A stretch of 64,000 nucleotides of DNA from Aaosphaeria pasadenensis (taxonomy: Eukaryota > Ascomycota > Dothideomycetes > Pleosporales): contig JAKLMB010000019.1 of the NCBI GenBank assembly GCA_022813625.1, forward strand, positions 558,001 to 622,000, read 5' to 3'. Under the pieces are notes generated by a model. It searched no databases. It was not told where the DNA came from and saw only the letters and a list, made by a program, of their open reading frames with translations. Position numbers and translations under genes: made by a program. This document shows, one piece after another, positions 32,958-43,011 of the stretch (within the stretch, counting starts at the first letter, position 1; the number at the start of each line of letters is the position of its first letter).

Positions 32958-34395
32958 TTATCTCATGCGCTCAGTTCTCTTTTTATATGGCAATGGCTCA
33001 ACCCTCTTCCTCTTAAACTCGATATTGATCTGGTCGTCAAGGCCTGCCCTTTGCATCACGCCTGCCATATTTTCATCCCATTTAGTGCGGAACAGGGTGG
33101 CACCGATAGGCTTAAGTTGAAACCTATCAATAAAGCTGCGCAGAATGAATCCATCCCTCTTTGTTTTCGCAATTGACTGAGTGTCCACAGGCTTTGCCTC
33201 ATTTTGCTCGAGAACGAAAACAACAAGGCGATGATACGGTGCACCTTTGTGTGCCCAAGGTGCCACCCACGGCAGTGCAATACTCCTTGCCGCTTCATCG
33301 GTGATCTTGTTGTCTTGGTGTTGAATCCTAGTGAATGGTACTGAGGTCTGCGTTGGCGAAATGGGAATATTAGCGGCGGCGAAGTGGCACCTGTACGAGA
33401 AACCATCCTTATCTGCAACTGGAACATCCGCATCTACAACAACCACAGTGATGAGTTTCTCGCCAGGTTCAAATGACTGGACGTTGAGCCGGGGCAAGCT
33501 TTCGCTTGTGATCGAATCCACGTACTCCCCGGGTGCAATGGTCTTTCGACCAAAAGCAAGGTCAACGTCAGCTGTGGGGACCAGGGTAGGCACCAGATCA
33601 GGGACAATGTTGAACTGCGTCAGACGTTGCTCAAGCACGAGTCTTTTGTATTTTCGCCATTTTTGATCAGCGAGGTAACGATAGATTGGTTTATTCATAT
33701 CGCCTGTGCTATGATCAGTCTTGCTCGGGTAAAGAGTCTTTTGGGAGAGGTGGTAGTTTACCTTGACCGTCCTCGAACTTCTTCTTTACTAATGGGTCGT
33801 TGATATCGGCCAAGATAATGAGTTCTTCAAGACGATTCCGCATACTCCTCAACCTAGCTTCCTTCGCCTGAGCTCCGCCACTGACTGATGGGTCCTGAGA
33901 CAGTAAGTTACTGATTCTCAAACTTTGCGTCTGAATTTGCTCCAGCTTCTCGCGCCTATCATCTAGCAAAATCTTTCTAGCCTCTTGAAAGCACTGATAC
34001 GGTAGCTGCTCGAATGGTATTTCGGGAGTCTTGTTGATGTTCGATCGCCGAAGGGCAGCTCGGCGACGGCGGGAGCCTACAGGCTGGATGCCCTCTCTTC
34101 GAATGAGACGACGCTCGTCGCGCTTGTTCTCAACGAGTTTGGGATCGAGTGTGCCCCATTGCTGCATGAACTCGGGTTTCGAATTTTGCGATGCGGTAGT
34201 GGAGGGCACTGGCGTTGACGATAGAGGTTGCGGAGGAGCGTTCGCATCGCGGATGATCTCTTTCTGATCTTGGGTAGACGCTGAAATAGAGAAGAGACGT
34301 GTTGTTGAACCATGCAATCCGTTGGTGGTGGTTACGGGCCGGACGCATCTTAGGCATGCATTGAGCTGCCACAATGCCGGTTTGACGGATACCAT
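32958..34395 (-). CDS. MRPL35: mitochondrial ribosomal protein mL38
   Basis: Large-subunit mitoribosomal protein with a PEBP-like fold (yeast MrpL35). Minus-strand exons 34395-33762 and 33703-32958 (intron 58 bp), 459 residues. The leader MVSVKPALWQLNACLRCVRP is a mitochondrial targeting sequence; I use the second ATG (34395), with 34416 as alternative. A charged helical region (RRLIRREGIQPVGSRRRRAA) precedes the PEBP-like domain, marked by ITVVVVDADVPVADKDGF, YRCHFAAANIPIS and WVAPWAHKGAPYHRLVVFVLE. The C-terminus is basic. Splicing joins KKFEDGQ to GDMNKPIYRYLADQKWRKYK. It is divergent from uL4m with 250 bp between starts, so they may be co-regulated. Confidence 0.93.
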
Positions 34396-34648
34396 TGTAT
34401 TCAATTGGTAGACCAAAATGGTCCTGGTGCTTTTCGTGCGCGAAAATACCAGCCCGGGTCACAGAGACTATGTAGGAACGGTGGGTGTAGATCGTTGTAG
34501 GAGTTGGAGTGCACACAAAATCAATTAGACTCGTCCAGCCTGCCAAGCCTCAAAAAAGTTTCCGACCTCCGCCCCAAGCTCCGCGATCCAACTCTGGAGA
34601 CGACCAAGAAGCTGCATTGTCCCGCCATTCATGACAATTCTACCGGCA

Positions 34649-36260
34649 ATGGCTTCCGCGAGGTTATTGTTACCAGTGAGGTCCACTGGTTCCCCGTGGA
34701 GCTGCATGCCATCGCACAAGGGCATCAATCCTGTACGTTGTCTCTCGCCTTCCAGACTGTCACACTCTAACATTCCTGCAGAAACCGCTCACAGCAACAT
34801 TTTCGCGAATTATATCAACGTCGCCATCACCGCTTGCATCCGTATCTACCATCAGCTCGACTAACTCAGAAACTTTTGTTCCCATAACGCCGTTCGGACA
34901 GCAGACCGTCCACGCTACTATACATCATTTTCCCTCGCTCGAACCACTGCACCTCGAAGAGTACCCAGCAAATCACCTGAACCTTCCCACAAGACGCGAC
35001 ATCCTACATCGAGCAGTAATTTTTGAGGGCGATGCCTCGCGGCGAGGTACTGCATCTACAAAATGGCGGGACGAGGTGCGAGGCTCATCGCGCAAGGTGC
35101 GGCCCCAAAAGGGAACCGGCGCCGCTCGATTGGGCGACAGAAGAAGTCCCATGTTGAAGGGTGGTGGTGTAGCATTTGGTCCAAAGCCTCGTGACTTCTC
35201 TACGGAGCTACAGAAAAAGGTCTACGATCTCGCTTTTCGAACCGCTCTTTCGTACCGCTTCCGGAGAGGCGAACTAATCATAGTCGATAACGCCTTAGAG
35301 CTGGAGAGTCCATCCTCTGAACTACTCAAGGCAATCTTCAATGCTCATGGCTGGTGGGGAAAGTCGGGCGGAAGCAGTCTTCTGATCACAGTCAAGGACC
35401 GCCCACTTCTCGAGATGACCCTTGCCCAGACACCTTTGAAGGGTCAAGCACTCCTATGGGACGAAGTAGACGTGAAGGACCTGCTTGGTCAAGGAAGAGT
35501 GGTCATAGAGAAAGGGGCCTTGCAGATGCTCTTGCTCAAACATCAGGATGACCTCCCGAAGCAACCGCGCTCGCCTGCAAGTACATTGAATCGTGTGACT
35601 GAAGAGTTACCGGAAGTTCTGGGATGGTCGGAATTCAGCAGACTCGAAGTCGCTGCTCTGGAAGAGGAGCCAGAAGGGCAATTACGATTAAAAAGCCGGC
35701 TGTACCATGCTGTCGCAGACAAGAGACAAACGCAAGCTGCAACCAAGCCAGAACCCGAGGCCACGAGACTCCATCTGTCATCATTAGAAGCGCGTGAGGA
35801 AGCATACAAGGCACAAGCCGAAGCTATAACCGAGCATTTTGATCTCAAGCGCCAAAGTTCTGAGAAAGAAAAGCTTGCTGGACTGAAGGATGCCAATGGC
35901 CCTGAATATCTTCAGTTATTGAGGGAATCGAGTTTCTTGGATGCATTGGCCATGCATCATCAGACGAAAAAGATGTCCTACGAAGCGAAAGCTGCATTCA
36001 CACGGGGAGATGCATTGGACCTGCGAGGCGACGGAGCATCAGCGTACAGTTGGCGAGAATATGCTGAAGTACTTAAAGCGGAGGCAGATGATCTACGGAC
36101 CGAGATTGAGAACACCCTCACTGGTGCTGACATGAGCTCCGCGACGGACGAGGAGCTTAAAAAGTTCAAGAGCCTCCTGGCGTACACACAACGGAAGAAG
36201 ACTGGGTATGCTTTATCCCAGGAAAATGCCTCTGGTGAAGGAGAGCAAGTGTCTGTATAA
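34649..36260 (+). CDS. YML6: mitochondrial ribosomal protein uL4m
   Basis: Universal ribosomal protein L4, mitochondrial form. Exons 34649-34732 and 34782-36260 (intron 49 bp), 520 residues. Exon 1 encodes most of a basic, Arg/Ser-rich targeting peptide (MASARLLLPVRSTGSPWSCM). The L4 core runs from VPITPFGQQTVHATIHHFPS through RRDILHRAVIFEGDASRRGT and the hallmark VRPQKGTGAARLGDRRSP with MLKGGGVAFGPKPRDFS. The C-terminal 200 residues are a helical, charged fungal extension (EAREEAYKAQAEAITEHFDL onward). Starting at the internal ATG at 35076 would cut the L4 core in half. Neighbours on both sides also serve mitochondrial translation. Confidence 0.94.
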
Positions 36261-36508
36261 GCACAGGCGCCGTTACAGGGCCGCCTGGGCAAAGTTATGT
36301 ACAACTATGTAGTATATTTGACCTGTTTCACGTCTCTGGCAGGATCTGATCTAGCCGAATACTGCAATATTGCTGCATTCTGTCGTGACTTTTGCAGACC
36401 GAAAAGAGCTCCCTCACCCTCTTTGCCGACAGAACCATCCTTATCAACGATACGTACGTAGCCACTTGCGGCCTAAGAGCCTTCCTGAAGGCTACACAGT
36501 TGTGTCAC

Positions 36509-37225
36509 CTATTGCTTTCCCTTGTCCTTTGACTCCAATCTCTTTCCTTCAAACACGAGTGTCATGACCCCACCAAGGACTCCTTCAGGCTCCTTGGATT
36601 GTGCTGCCCCCTTGACTTCCGCCACAGCGTCGCGTATGCTAGCGACTACCTTCTTGCACTCCTCTATCGTCGCTGCTCGGCCTCTTCTCTTTGGGCCTAG
36701 CAAGAGTTCTACCTTTCTTCCGTCTCGAAGAAACCCTTTCATCTTTTCAAGCCGATGTTTGAGGTCACCACCCGCGATTGCCCAATTGAGCTCTAAGTTT
36801 TTTGCGCTCGGTCCACTGCTCTGACCTGTGTCTCTCCGCCTCTCAGCATCTAACTTCTTCTGCTGTCGTGCGCGAAGATCGATCTTGGAAATAATCTTGC
36901 AGGTCGGGACGGCCGATTCGTCATTTTCCGAACCTGCTCCTTGGACAAGAAGTAGATGGTTCTGTACACGGTTGTATGAAACCTGGTCGCGTGGAAAGTT
37001 GTGGTGAAAGTTGCCGTCCAGGTCGACTAAGTTTATATAAGGCGCAGTGATTGCGTTATCGATGGTATAAGTGTCGGAGAGCGCATGTCGTCGCACTGGT
37101 TTCTTATACACTATGGTGCGGAGGATGGTCCTTGGCTTGAGAACATTCTGGGATAACAACGGTGGGGGTGCAACGAATACGCGGTACAGTGCTCGTGAGG
37201 TGCTAGAGAGGTGGAGGGGAGACAT
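36509..37225 (-). CDS. AIM23: mitochondrial translation initiation factor 3
   Basis: IF3 binds the small mitoribosomal subunit and controls subunit joining. Single exon, 238 residues from MSPLHLSSTSRALYRVFV, a targeting-type leader; the longer frame from 37408 adds unrelated sequence. The IF3 C-terminal domain is recognisable from KNLELNWAIAGGDLKHRLEK and MKGFLRDGRKVELLLGPKRR to GGVMTLVFEGKRL. The N-terminal domain (DNAITAPYINLVDLDGNFHH) is more diverged, as usual for fungal mIF3. It is convergent with uL4m (248 bp between stops) and divergent from the GluRS gene. Confidence 0.9.
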   Translation of the reverse strand: MSPLHLSSTSRALYRVFVAPPPLLSQNVLKPRTILRTIVYKKPVRRHALSDTYTIDNAITAPYINLVDLDGNFHHNFPRDQVSYNRVQNHLLLVQGAGSENDESAVPTCKIISKIDLRARQQKKLDAERRRDTGQSSGPSAKNLELNWAIAGGDLKHRLEKMKGFLRDGRKVELLLGPKRRGRAATIEECKKVVASIRDAVAEVKGAAQSKEPEGVLGGVMTLVFEGKRLESKDKGKQ

Positions 37226-37667
37226 CCCGTATGTAGTCTTCCTGAAGTGAAATTGAAGAAGAAGTAGACACCACAATGCTCCAATTAACGCTTGGTCTGA
37301 TCTCTGGGTACCTGTCCTATGTGCTTCAAAGTTCATGTGTTGCGCTCTGGACTTCGAGCTTTTTGGAGGAGCTTGGACCAACCTTTCCGATCCTCCGACC
37401 TCCGACATCAGCCCAGTCAGTCTGCAAAGATATTTTATCTCTCTCTCCCGAGTACAAAGTAATGACCTACTGTGTATAGTTTACTGATCATTGTCTCGAA
37501 AATGAGAGCCAGCTAATGTTCAGATAACTACCTAATCTTTACACGCACGTTATTATTATCTGATGGATTCCCTGCAATCCTGTGTTTCCTAAACTTTCTA
37601 TTCGATATTCGCAGAGTTTCATGCATAGAAGTCGGAAGCAATCCACCAATCTTCACAAAACAAAACA
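37226..37667. other. mIF3/GluRS divergent promoter
   Basis: About 440 bp between divergent starts of two mitochondrial-translation genes. No separate gene. Confidence 0.5.
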
Positions 37668-39299
37668 ATGCCTGCAGCACCGCTCTCTCTGGTGTGGCCC
37701 TCATTCAGGCCATACACATGCACATCGTGTCTATTACGTCTTTCGAGAGTATCTAGGCGCTCTCACGCTTCCTCTGCACCGACAATTGGATCGCGACCCA
37801 AGAAGTCGAAAGCATCACTTCCCGACGTCCCAGCCCGAACACGCTTCGCACCATCACCGACTGGTTTCCTCCACCTAGGCTCTCTCCGAACGGCACTATT
37901 CAACTACCTCCTCGCACGCCGTACGGGCGGCCAATTTTTACTCCGAATCGAGGATACAGATCAAAAACGAACAGTCCCAGGCGCTGAAGCGCGACTGCTG
38001 GAAGATTTACGGTGGGCTGGATTGGAATGGGACGAGGGCCCGGAAGTTGGAGGCCCCCACGGGTCATATCGTCAATCCGAGAGGAGCTCCTTATATCGTA
38101 CCCATGCGCACGATCTTCTACAGTCCGGGCATGCATATCGATGTTTCTGCTCTCCAGAACGTCTCCGTACCCTTGCGGAACACCGCCATGGCTTGGGTCT
38201 CGCCACTGATTACGATAGAGCCTGCGCCAACATTCCCAGGGAAGAATCCGACGATCGTGCGCACCGCGGGGAGAAACATGTCATTCGTTTGCTCGCTCCT
38301 ACAACATATCCTGCCTATCAAGACATAGTTTATGGCGCCTTCAAACCTCTGAAACCACGCCTTCAGGGTGATAACAGCTTCGAGGACCCGATCCTCCTGA
38401 AGTCGGATGGATTGCCAACATACCACCTTGCTAACGTAGTAGACGACCACCATATGCAGATCACACATGTAATTCGAGGTTCAGAGTGGATGCCTTCCAC
38501 CCCCAAACATATTGCCATGTACGATGCATTCGGCTGGACCCCTCCACAATTCGCGCACGTTGGTTTACTAGTTGACGAACATGGTAACAAGTTGAGTAAA
38601 CGTAACTTCGACACCGATATCCAGGCATTCAAAGATATGGAGATATTTCCCGAGACATTGACCAATTTCGCGGCTCTTTTAGGATGGAGCCATCAGGAGA
38701 AAAGCGATGTCATGGATCTGAACAAGCTAGTCGACAAATTCACGCTGAAGTTCACCAAGGGAAATACAACGGTCACCTTTGGAAAATTACAGTTCCTACA
38801 AAGAAAGCATGCAGCGGTGCGTGCGTTGGCTGGGGCCGAGGGCCGACAGGAGATGGTGCAAAATGTCCTCTCCCTACTCCAAGACCCGGAAGGTCCCTAT
38901 CAACACTGGCAATCGCACATCAGTGGGTCGCCATCAACATTCGTTGAGCAGATTATTCAATCAGACGGAGAGAACTATACGAACGCAAATGAATTTGTGC
39001 ACCGGAACTCATTCATGTTCAAAAGGCTGCGGCAGACTCCAAAGTCAATACACGATAAAGACATTGCATTTAGAGTGAAGGCATTGGGGGATACAAAGTC
39101 ATGGTCTAGAGAGGAACTGATGCAAAAGGTTCGCGAAATCATCGATGATAGACCTGAGGGTAGGAAAGGGTCAAAAGACGTCTATCATTACTTGAGGAGC
39201 GCTCTCACAGATCGAGAAGATGGAATGCGGATCTACGACGTAATGATGATCCTTGGCCGAAAGGAGACCCTGGCAAGATTAGGAATAGAGGAATCATAG
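37668..39299 (+). CDS. MSE1: mitochondrial glutamyl-tRNA synthetase
   Basis: Class I aminoacyl-tRNA synthetase charging mitochondrial tRNA-Glu (and, in many fungi, tRNA-Gln before amidation). Single exon, 543 residues. A basic, Ser/Arg-rich targeting leader covers about the first 50 residues. The HIGH-type motif is HLGS (69-72) in FAPSPTGFLHLGSLRTALFN; the KMSKS-type motif is KLSKR (308-312). Also present are LLRIEDTDQKR, LKSDGLPTYHLANVVDDH and the anticodon-binding C-terminal part. Length and motif order match bacterial-type GluRS. No lesion seen. It completes a run of four mitochondrial-translation genes. Confidence 0.96.
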   Translation: MPAAPLSLVWPSFRPYTCTSCLLRLSRVSRRSHASSAPTIGSRPKKSKASLPDVPARTRFAPSPTGFLHLGSLRTALFNYLLARRTGGQFLLRIEDTDQKRTVPGAEARLLEDLRWAGLEWDEGPEVGGPHGSYRQSERSSLYRTHAHDLLQSGHAYRCFCSPERLRTLAEHRHGLGLATDYDRACANIPREESDDRAHRGEKHVIRLLAPTTYPAYQDIVYGAFKPLKPRLQGDNSFEDPILLKSDGLPTYHLANVVDDHHMQITHVIRGSEWMPSTPKHIAMYDAFGWTPPQFAHVGLLVDEHGNKLSKRNFDTDIQAFKDMEIFPETLTNFAALLGWSHQEKSDVMDLNKLVDKFTLKFTKGNTTVTFGKLQFLQRKHAAVRALAGAEGRQEMVQNVLSLLQDPEGPYQHWQSHISGSPSTFVEQIIQSDGENYTNANEFVHRNSFMFKRLRQTPKSIHDKDIAFRVKALGDTKSWSREELMQKVREIIDDRPEGRKGSKDVYHYLRSALTDREDGMRIYDVMMILGRKETLARLGIEES

Positions 39300-39907
39300 A
39301 ATCGAAAGGCGTAGTTTGGACACCCAGGTGTACAGTACTCGTACTGTTGACGTGGTTGTTTTGAAATTCGCAATAAACCATGAAAATATATTTCCTACGA
39401 TCCTTGAAGACTGATACGATTTTGGCATTCTCCCAACTCAGAAACGATAGCCGCGGGTACTTTCATTCAGGCAGTTGACTGATCAATCTGGAAGGTATCG
39501 ATCCAGAGGGTTTATTGATTAAGAATCGAACGTGTCACTTCGAAGACATTATTGTAGTCTATCTGAGAACGCTGAATCGGATACTATGGTTTGAACCTAT
39601 TATTATCTTGGCACTGATAGACGGAAAGACCATGCTGAGAAAGATTTGCACTTCTCTCTGATCCCGTCGATAGCATCTGCCATCCGGCAACTACACAGGT
39701 AAAGGTTTGCGAAAGAATCTTGCAGTGGTGGCTATATTGCAGAACCGCCCGTCAGCCTGATGATTGCAGTAACTCCATGCCTGCGAAATTGTATTGGACC
39801 AATCGCTAATAAGACCTCAAATGTCCCAAAACGCCAGAGATTATGCACCTCGTTCTGTCCCTGCAATGCTTGGTCTTACATTCCGGTTGACCCAGCACAA
39901 CAATCGA
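39300..39907. other. intergenic, convergent
   Basis: About 610 bp between convergent GluRS and CSN5 stops. One palindromic CAGTACTCGTACTG near 39333-39346. No gene. Confidence 0.5.
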
Positions 39908-41046
39908 TCAGCTCTTCATTTCCACCTCTGTTGAGGGGACAGAAATGTTGTCGTCCTTCAGCTCAAACACCTGATGCTTCACTTTGGCGGCGAGGAGACC
40001 CATTTCCTCTTCTCTAGAGATCTTTCCTCCCGCCCCTCCTAGCTTAGCTAATTGTCCACCTTTCAAATCGCCAAGACTTCCTTTGTGATACCTTTTGATG
40101 TTGTTGTTTTCCTGATGAAGCTTGCTAGCGAGGTCACGGATCTGTTTCGTGCCGTAGTCGCGGTTGGAAAAGAGGGGAGATGCCGATAAGGTGCCAACCC
40201 AGTACTTATTCCACAGAGCCTCTAATAATTTGGTGTCAAGGGAGGATTTGTAATGGGAGACGTCGAGGGAATAGTAGTGGTTTGCATGTGCTCCGAAATC
40301 ATCGATCTTGCCCAACGGTATCGTCTGTAAACCATCTTCACCTACACCGGCTGAAGCGCTTTGAGACTTGTCTTTTTCCTTGACATACTCCTCAGAGTAC
40401 GTTCTAAACGCGCCGATTTCGACCTTTCCAGCAGAGACAGTGCGATCTGGATCTATGACCACGGCAACGAATGGGTCCTGGAACATCTGCTGTGTCTTTT
40501 GAGTGTTGACGTCAATCCCACTTAGCCAGCATCCATAGCCAGGGTGTGAGTGGTACCAGCCAACAGCGTTTTCCATTTGACCCTGCTCACGCGCCTGATG
40601 TAAGAACTCCACCATGTACTCATTTGCTTCGTCCTGGGCATTGACGCGAGTCTCGGTCCCTTCCACGGGCAATCGGAAGGCGTCAGTGACAACGAATGTA
40701 TTTGCTTCAATTTTCCCGAGCATCAAGCCCATTACTTCGAGAGATCCACCGGAGCGTGCATGCATGACCATCTTGAGCAGTGCGACTGCAGAGATACGGA
40801 CAGAGGTGAAATGGTGCGGGTCAGTGCGCCATGGCCGGGCGTTGTTGATGGCCCTTTGGGAATCGGCAGAATAGGAATAGAGGGCATCTCGGGTTGGGTC
40901 GACGAGCTGTATGGAGTTTTCTAGCTCTGGGATTCCGTTAGTGAGTGATTGTGCATCTGTAGGTAGGTAGGTGTGGAGGAATTGATCGTGGTAGACTGAG
41001 GGCGGCGAGCATTCAACGTACCCCATGTCTTCATGGAGGTTTCCAT
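39908..41046 (-). CDS. CSN5: COP9 signalosome subunit 5 (CSN5/Jab1)
   Basis: Catalytic subunit of the COP9 signalosome, a Zn isopeptidase that removes Nedd8 from cullins. Minus-strand exons 41046-41022 (25 nt) and 40956-39908 (intron 65 bp), 357 residues. The short exon gives METSMKTW, joining DAQSLTNGIPELENSIQLVD; this is the normal family N-terminus. A later in-frame ATG at 41026 lies at the exon end and would read intron sequence. The MPN+ domain carries the JAMM signature: Glu in GGSLEVMGLM and HSHPGYGCWLSGID. The C-terminal part has ALWNKYWVGTLSASPL and IRDLASKLHQ. All metal ligands are intact. Confidence 0.97.
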
Positions 41047-41127
41047 GATTGTCAGCGGTTTATGCGTGCGAAGGTGGAATGAGGCCAAATGGACGGTCGA
41101 GAGAAGAGTAGATAAAGTATTGGTATG

Positions 41128-41151
41128 GGTAGGTAGGTAGGTAGGTAGGTA
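41128..41151. repeat. (GGTA)6 microsatellite
   Basis: Six perfect tandem GGTA units about 85 bp upstream of the CSN5 start codon. Confidence 0.95.
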
Positions 41152-41254
41152 CCTTGTAGGTAGCTACCAGTCTTAGTAAAGATGTCAGAGCTACGGACAG
41201 GCAACTTCATGGGGGGATGGTGGGGCGGGGGAGGGCGGGGCACCAAGGCACGCG

Positions 41255-41279
41255 GAGGCGAGGCGAGGCGAGGCGAGGC
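41255..41279. repeat. (GAGGC)5 tandem repeat
   Basis: Five perfect tandem GAGGC units, about 210 bp upstream of the CSN5 start. Confidence 0.95.
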
Positions 41280-41755
41280 AAGGCACAGGCAAGGTACCTT
41301 TATGGACTTAATGTACCCTCAAGCACCAGCGTAATAATTTTGAGGTAGGCACGGTAGGTAAATTACTACCTAGGTCCTCCGTACACAGTAGAACTTTGGA
41401 GCGGGTAAGTAATTCTCTTTTGATGAGTCAAAGGGCAATTCCGCAGGCAACAGCAAGCAAGCAACAGCAGCAACCTCTACATACTCAGTTTACCTCTCGT
41501 CTGTACATCATGGAGATAAGTGCCATTAGGCCAGGTACTTTGGTTCATGCTATGTATACCTAGATACCATGGGGTATTGTATCAACTTTTAGATTTAGTA
41601 ACAGCAGATCCATCAGGTACATGCACGTTGGATGTTATATGATCCACCTTTGTGTCTATCTATTTATGAGACGCCCGTCTCGTTCTGGCAGATGAATGAG
41701 CACAGTCCATGAATGTTGTGGCTGACTGCAACGTATGTACGCTCCTCATCCACGC

Positions 41756-42477
41756 TCAACGGCCTTTCCTACCTTCCATTTCTTTATCCATTTTCTCGTT
41801 CATTGAATGCGCTTCTGCCTCCATCTTGGCCATCCATCTCCGTGTCAACTCTTCGTTCTCCAGCCTCAGCTTCTCCTTCTCCTGTTCTGCCATATTCAGC
41901 TGTAAATTCATTGCCACCATCTCATCCTGAACCTCCTCGACAAATCTCCCTTTTCCCCGCAGCTCATCGGCACGGTCTTTGACTTTCTGTTCCAAGTATT
42001 CCTTCGTCTTCTCCAATTGAGCAATGCGCTTCTTCTGCCCGGTCGCCGCTAATCTCAAACCCTCGAGTTCTACGGCCTGATCCGATACTTTGGTTTCTAA
42101 ATCATTGCGTAGTTTCTGCGTTTGTGCCAGTTCAGCACGGATCTGGGTCACCTCTCCCGAGGATGGTGTCGAGAACGTCGCGTCAGGTGCTGTGGCATCC
42201 AAGGGTCCATACGACTGCTTTTTTGAACTAGTGGGTCTGAGAGGTAAGCTGGAGATGGGTACGGATCCCCCAGCAGACGAGACCGATGGGTACGTGGAAG
42301 CTGCCGACCGATCGGCGAATCGAGTAACTAGATTGTACTGATTGAGCGAACTATACACTATTGGCAGAGTATGGCCTAAGCACACTACGTACAGATTTGA
42401 ATGTAGTGCGCGTGTGACTGCTCGCGGGCATCGCGGGCTTCAAGAGCTGACAAGTACTCTGCAGATGGGGTACTCAT
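41756..42477 (-). CDS. ATG16: autophagy protein 16
   Basis: Coiled-coil protein that binds the Atg12-Atg5 conjugate and directs Atg8 lipidation on the phagophore. Minus-strand exons 42477-42393 and 42327-41756 (intron 65 bp), 218 residues. Exon 1 encodes MSTPSAEYLSALEARDAREQ, the Atg5-binding helix; splicing reads YIQI then FTRFADRSAAS, as expected for the family. Several nearer AG acceptors break the frame, so I chose AATCTAG. The second half is one long coiled coil (ELEGLRLAATGQKKRIAQLE to EEVQDEMVAMNLQLNMAEQE). No WD40 domain, as usual for fungi. Divergent from XDJ1. Confidence 0.92.
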
Positions 42478-43011
42478 GGTGGGTGGTCGAATGGACGAGA
42501 TTGTGCACGGTGCTCTGGGACTGCGTTGTTGAATACTGACATGATATGGCAACGAAACAGTGCCTTATGTAGCTATGCCAGATGTCGGCTCATTCGGAAG
42601 AGGTATGGTAACAAGTGAGGACCGTTTGCCGAAGGAATGCGACGAGGTGAAAAGAGGGAAGTTGAGAGTGAATTCACACGTTGATGCATCGACGAAACCC
42701 GGCAGTCGGGTGGAGGTCCCTCCGGATCTCAAATTAGGCGCGCACCCAACCAACAAGCGCGCGCATGCATAATTAGGTAGGTTCTTAGTGGAGGCGGACG
42801 AAGTCCCGCTGCCTGTAGAATAATCATTTTCCCATCTCCCATATCGTACACATTTCACAGCAAACTCTGATTCTCTCCAACAACACGAAGCCAACGGACG
42901 CTCGAATTGTTTCGTTTCAAGAACTCCCACACTCTATCCACACGGCTCAGGCTTCGCAGCATCTGCACCTAATTTTCTTTGGTATCGGAAAGCAGACTAA
43001 AGTTTGACAAG
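42478..43011. other. ATG16/XDJ1 divergent promoter
   Basis: About 530 bp between divergent coding starts. A heat-shock-element-like TTCAAGAA lies at 42916-42923. No other gene is supported. Confidence 0.5.
42916..42923 (+). promoter_or_regulatory. possible heat-shock element
   Basis: TTCAAGAA is an inverted nTTCnnGAAn unit, preceded by another TTC at 42911, about 90 bp before the XDJ1 start. A chaperone gene makes an Hsf1 site plausible, but two units alone are weak evidence. Confidence 0.25.

Larger units (their letters stand above)
41047..41755. other. intergenic with simple repeats
   Basis: About 710 bp upstream of CSN5 and downstream of ATG16. Contains (GGTA)6 at 41128-41151 and (GAGGC)5 at 41255-41279, plus further GGTA/TACC tracts near 41340-41375. 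No gene. Confidence 0.6.

Noticed and set aside
34504..34770. Plus-strand ORF beginning MECTQNQLD
   Set aside because: It is an out-of-frame reading across the first exon and intron of uL4m.
36522..36824. Plus-strand ORF over mIF3
   Set aside because: Antisense shadow of the conserved IF3 C-terminal domain.
42328..42385. Extra N-terminal residues for ATG16 from an ATG at 42385
   Set aside because: This is intron sequence; splicing from 42393 to 42327 gives the family N-terminus.
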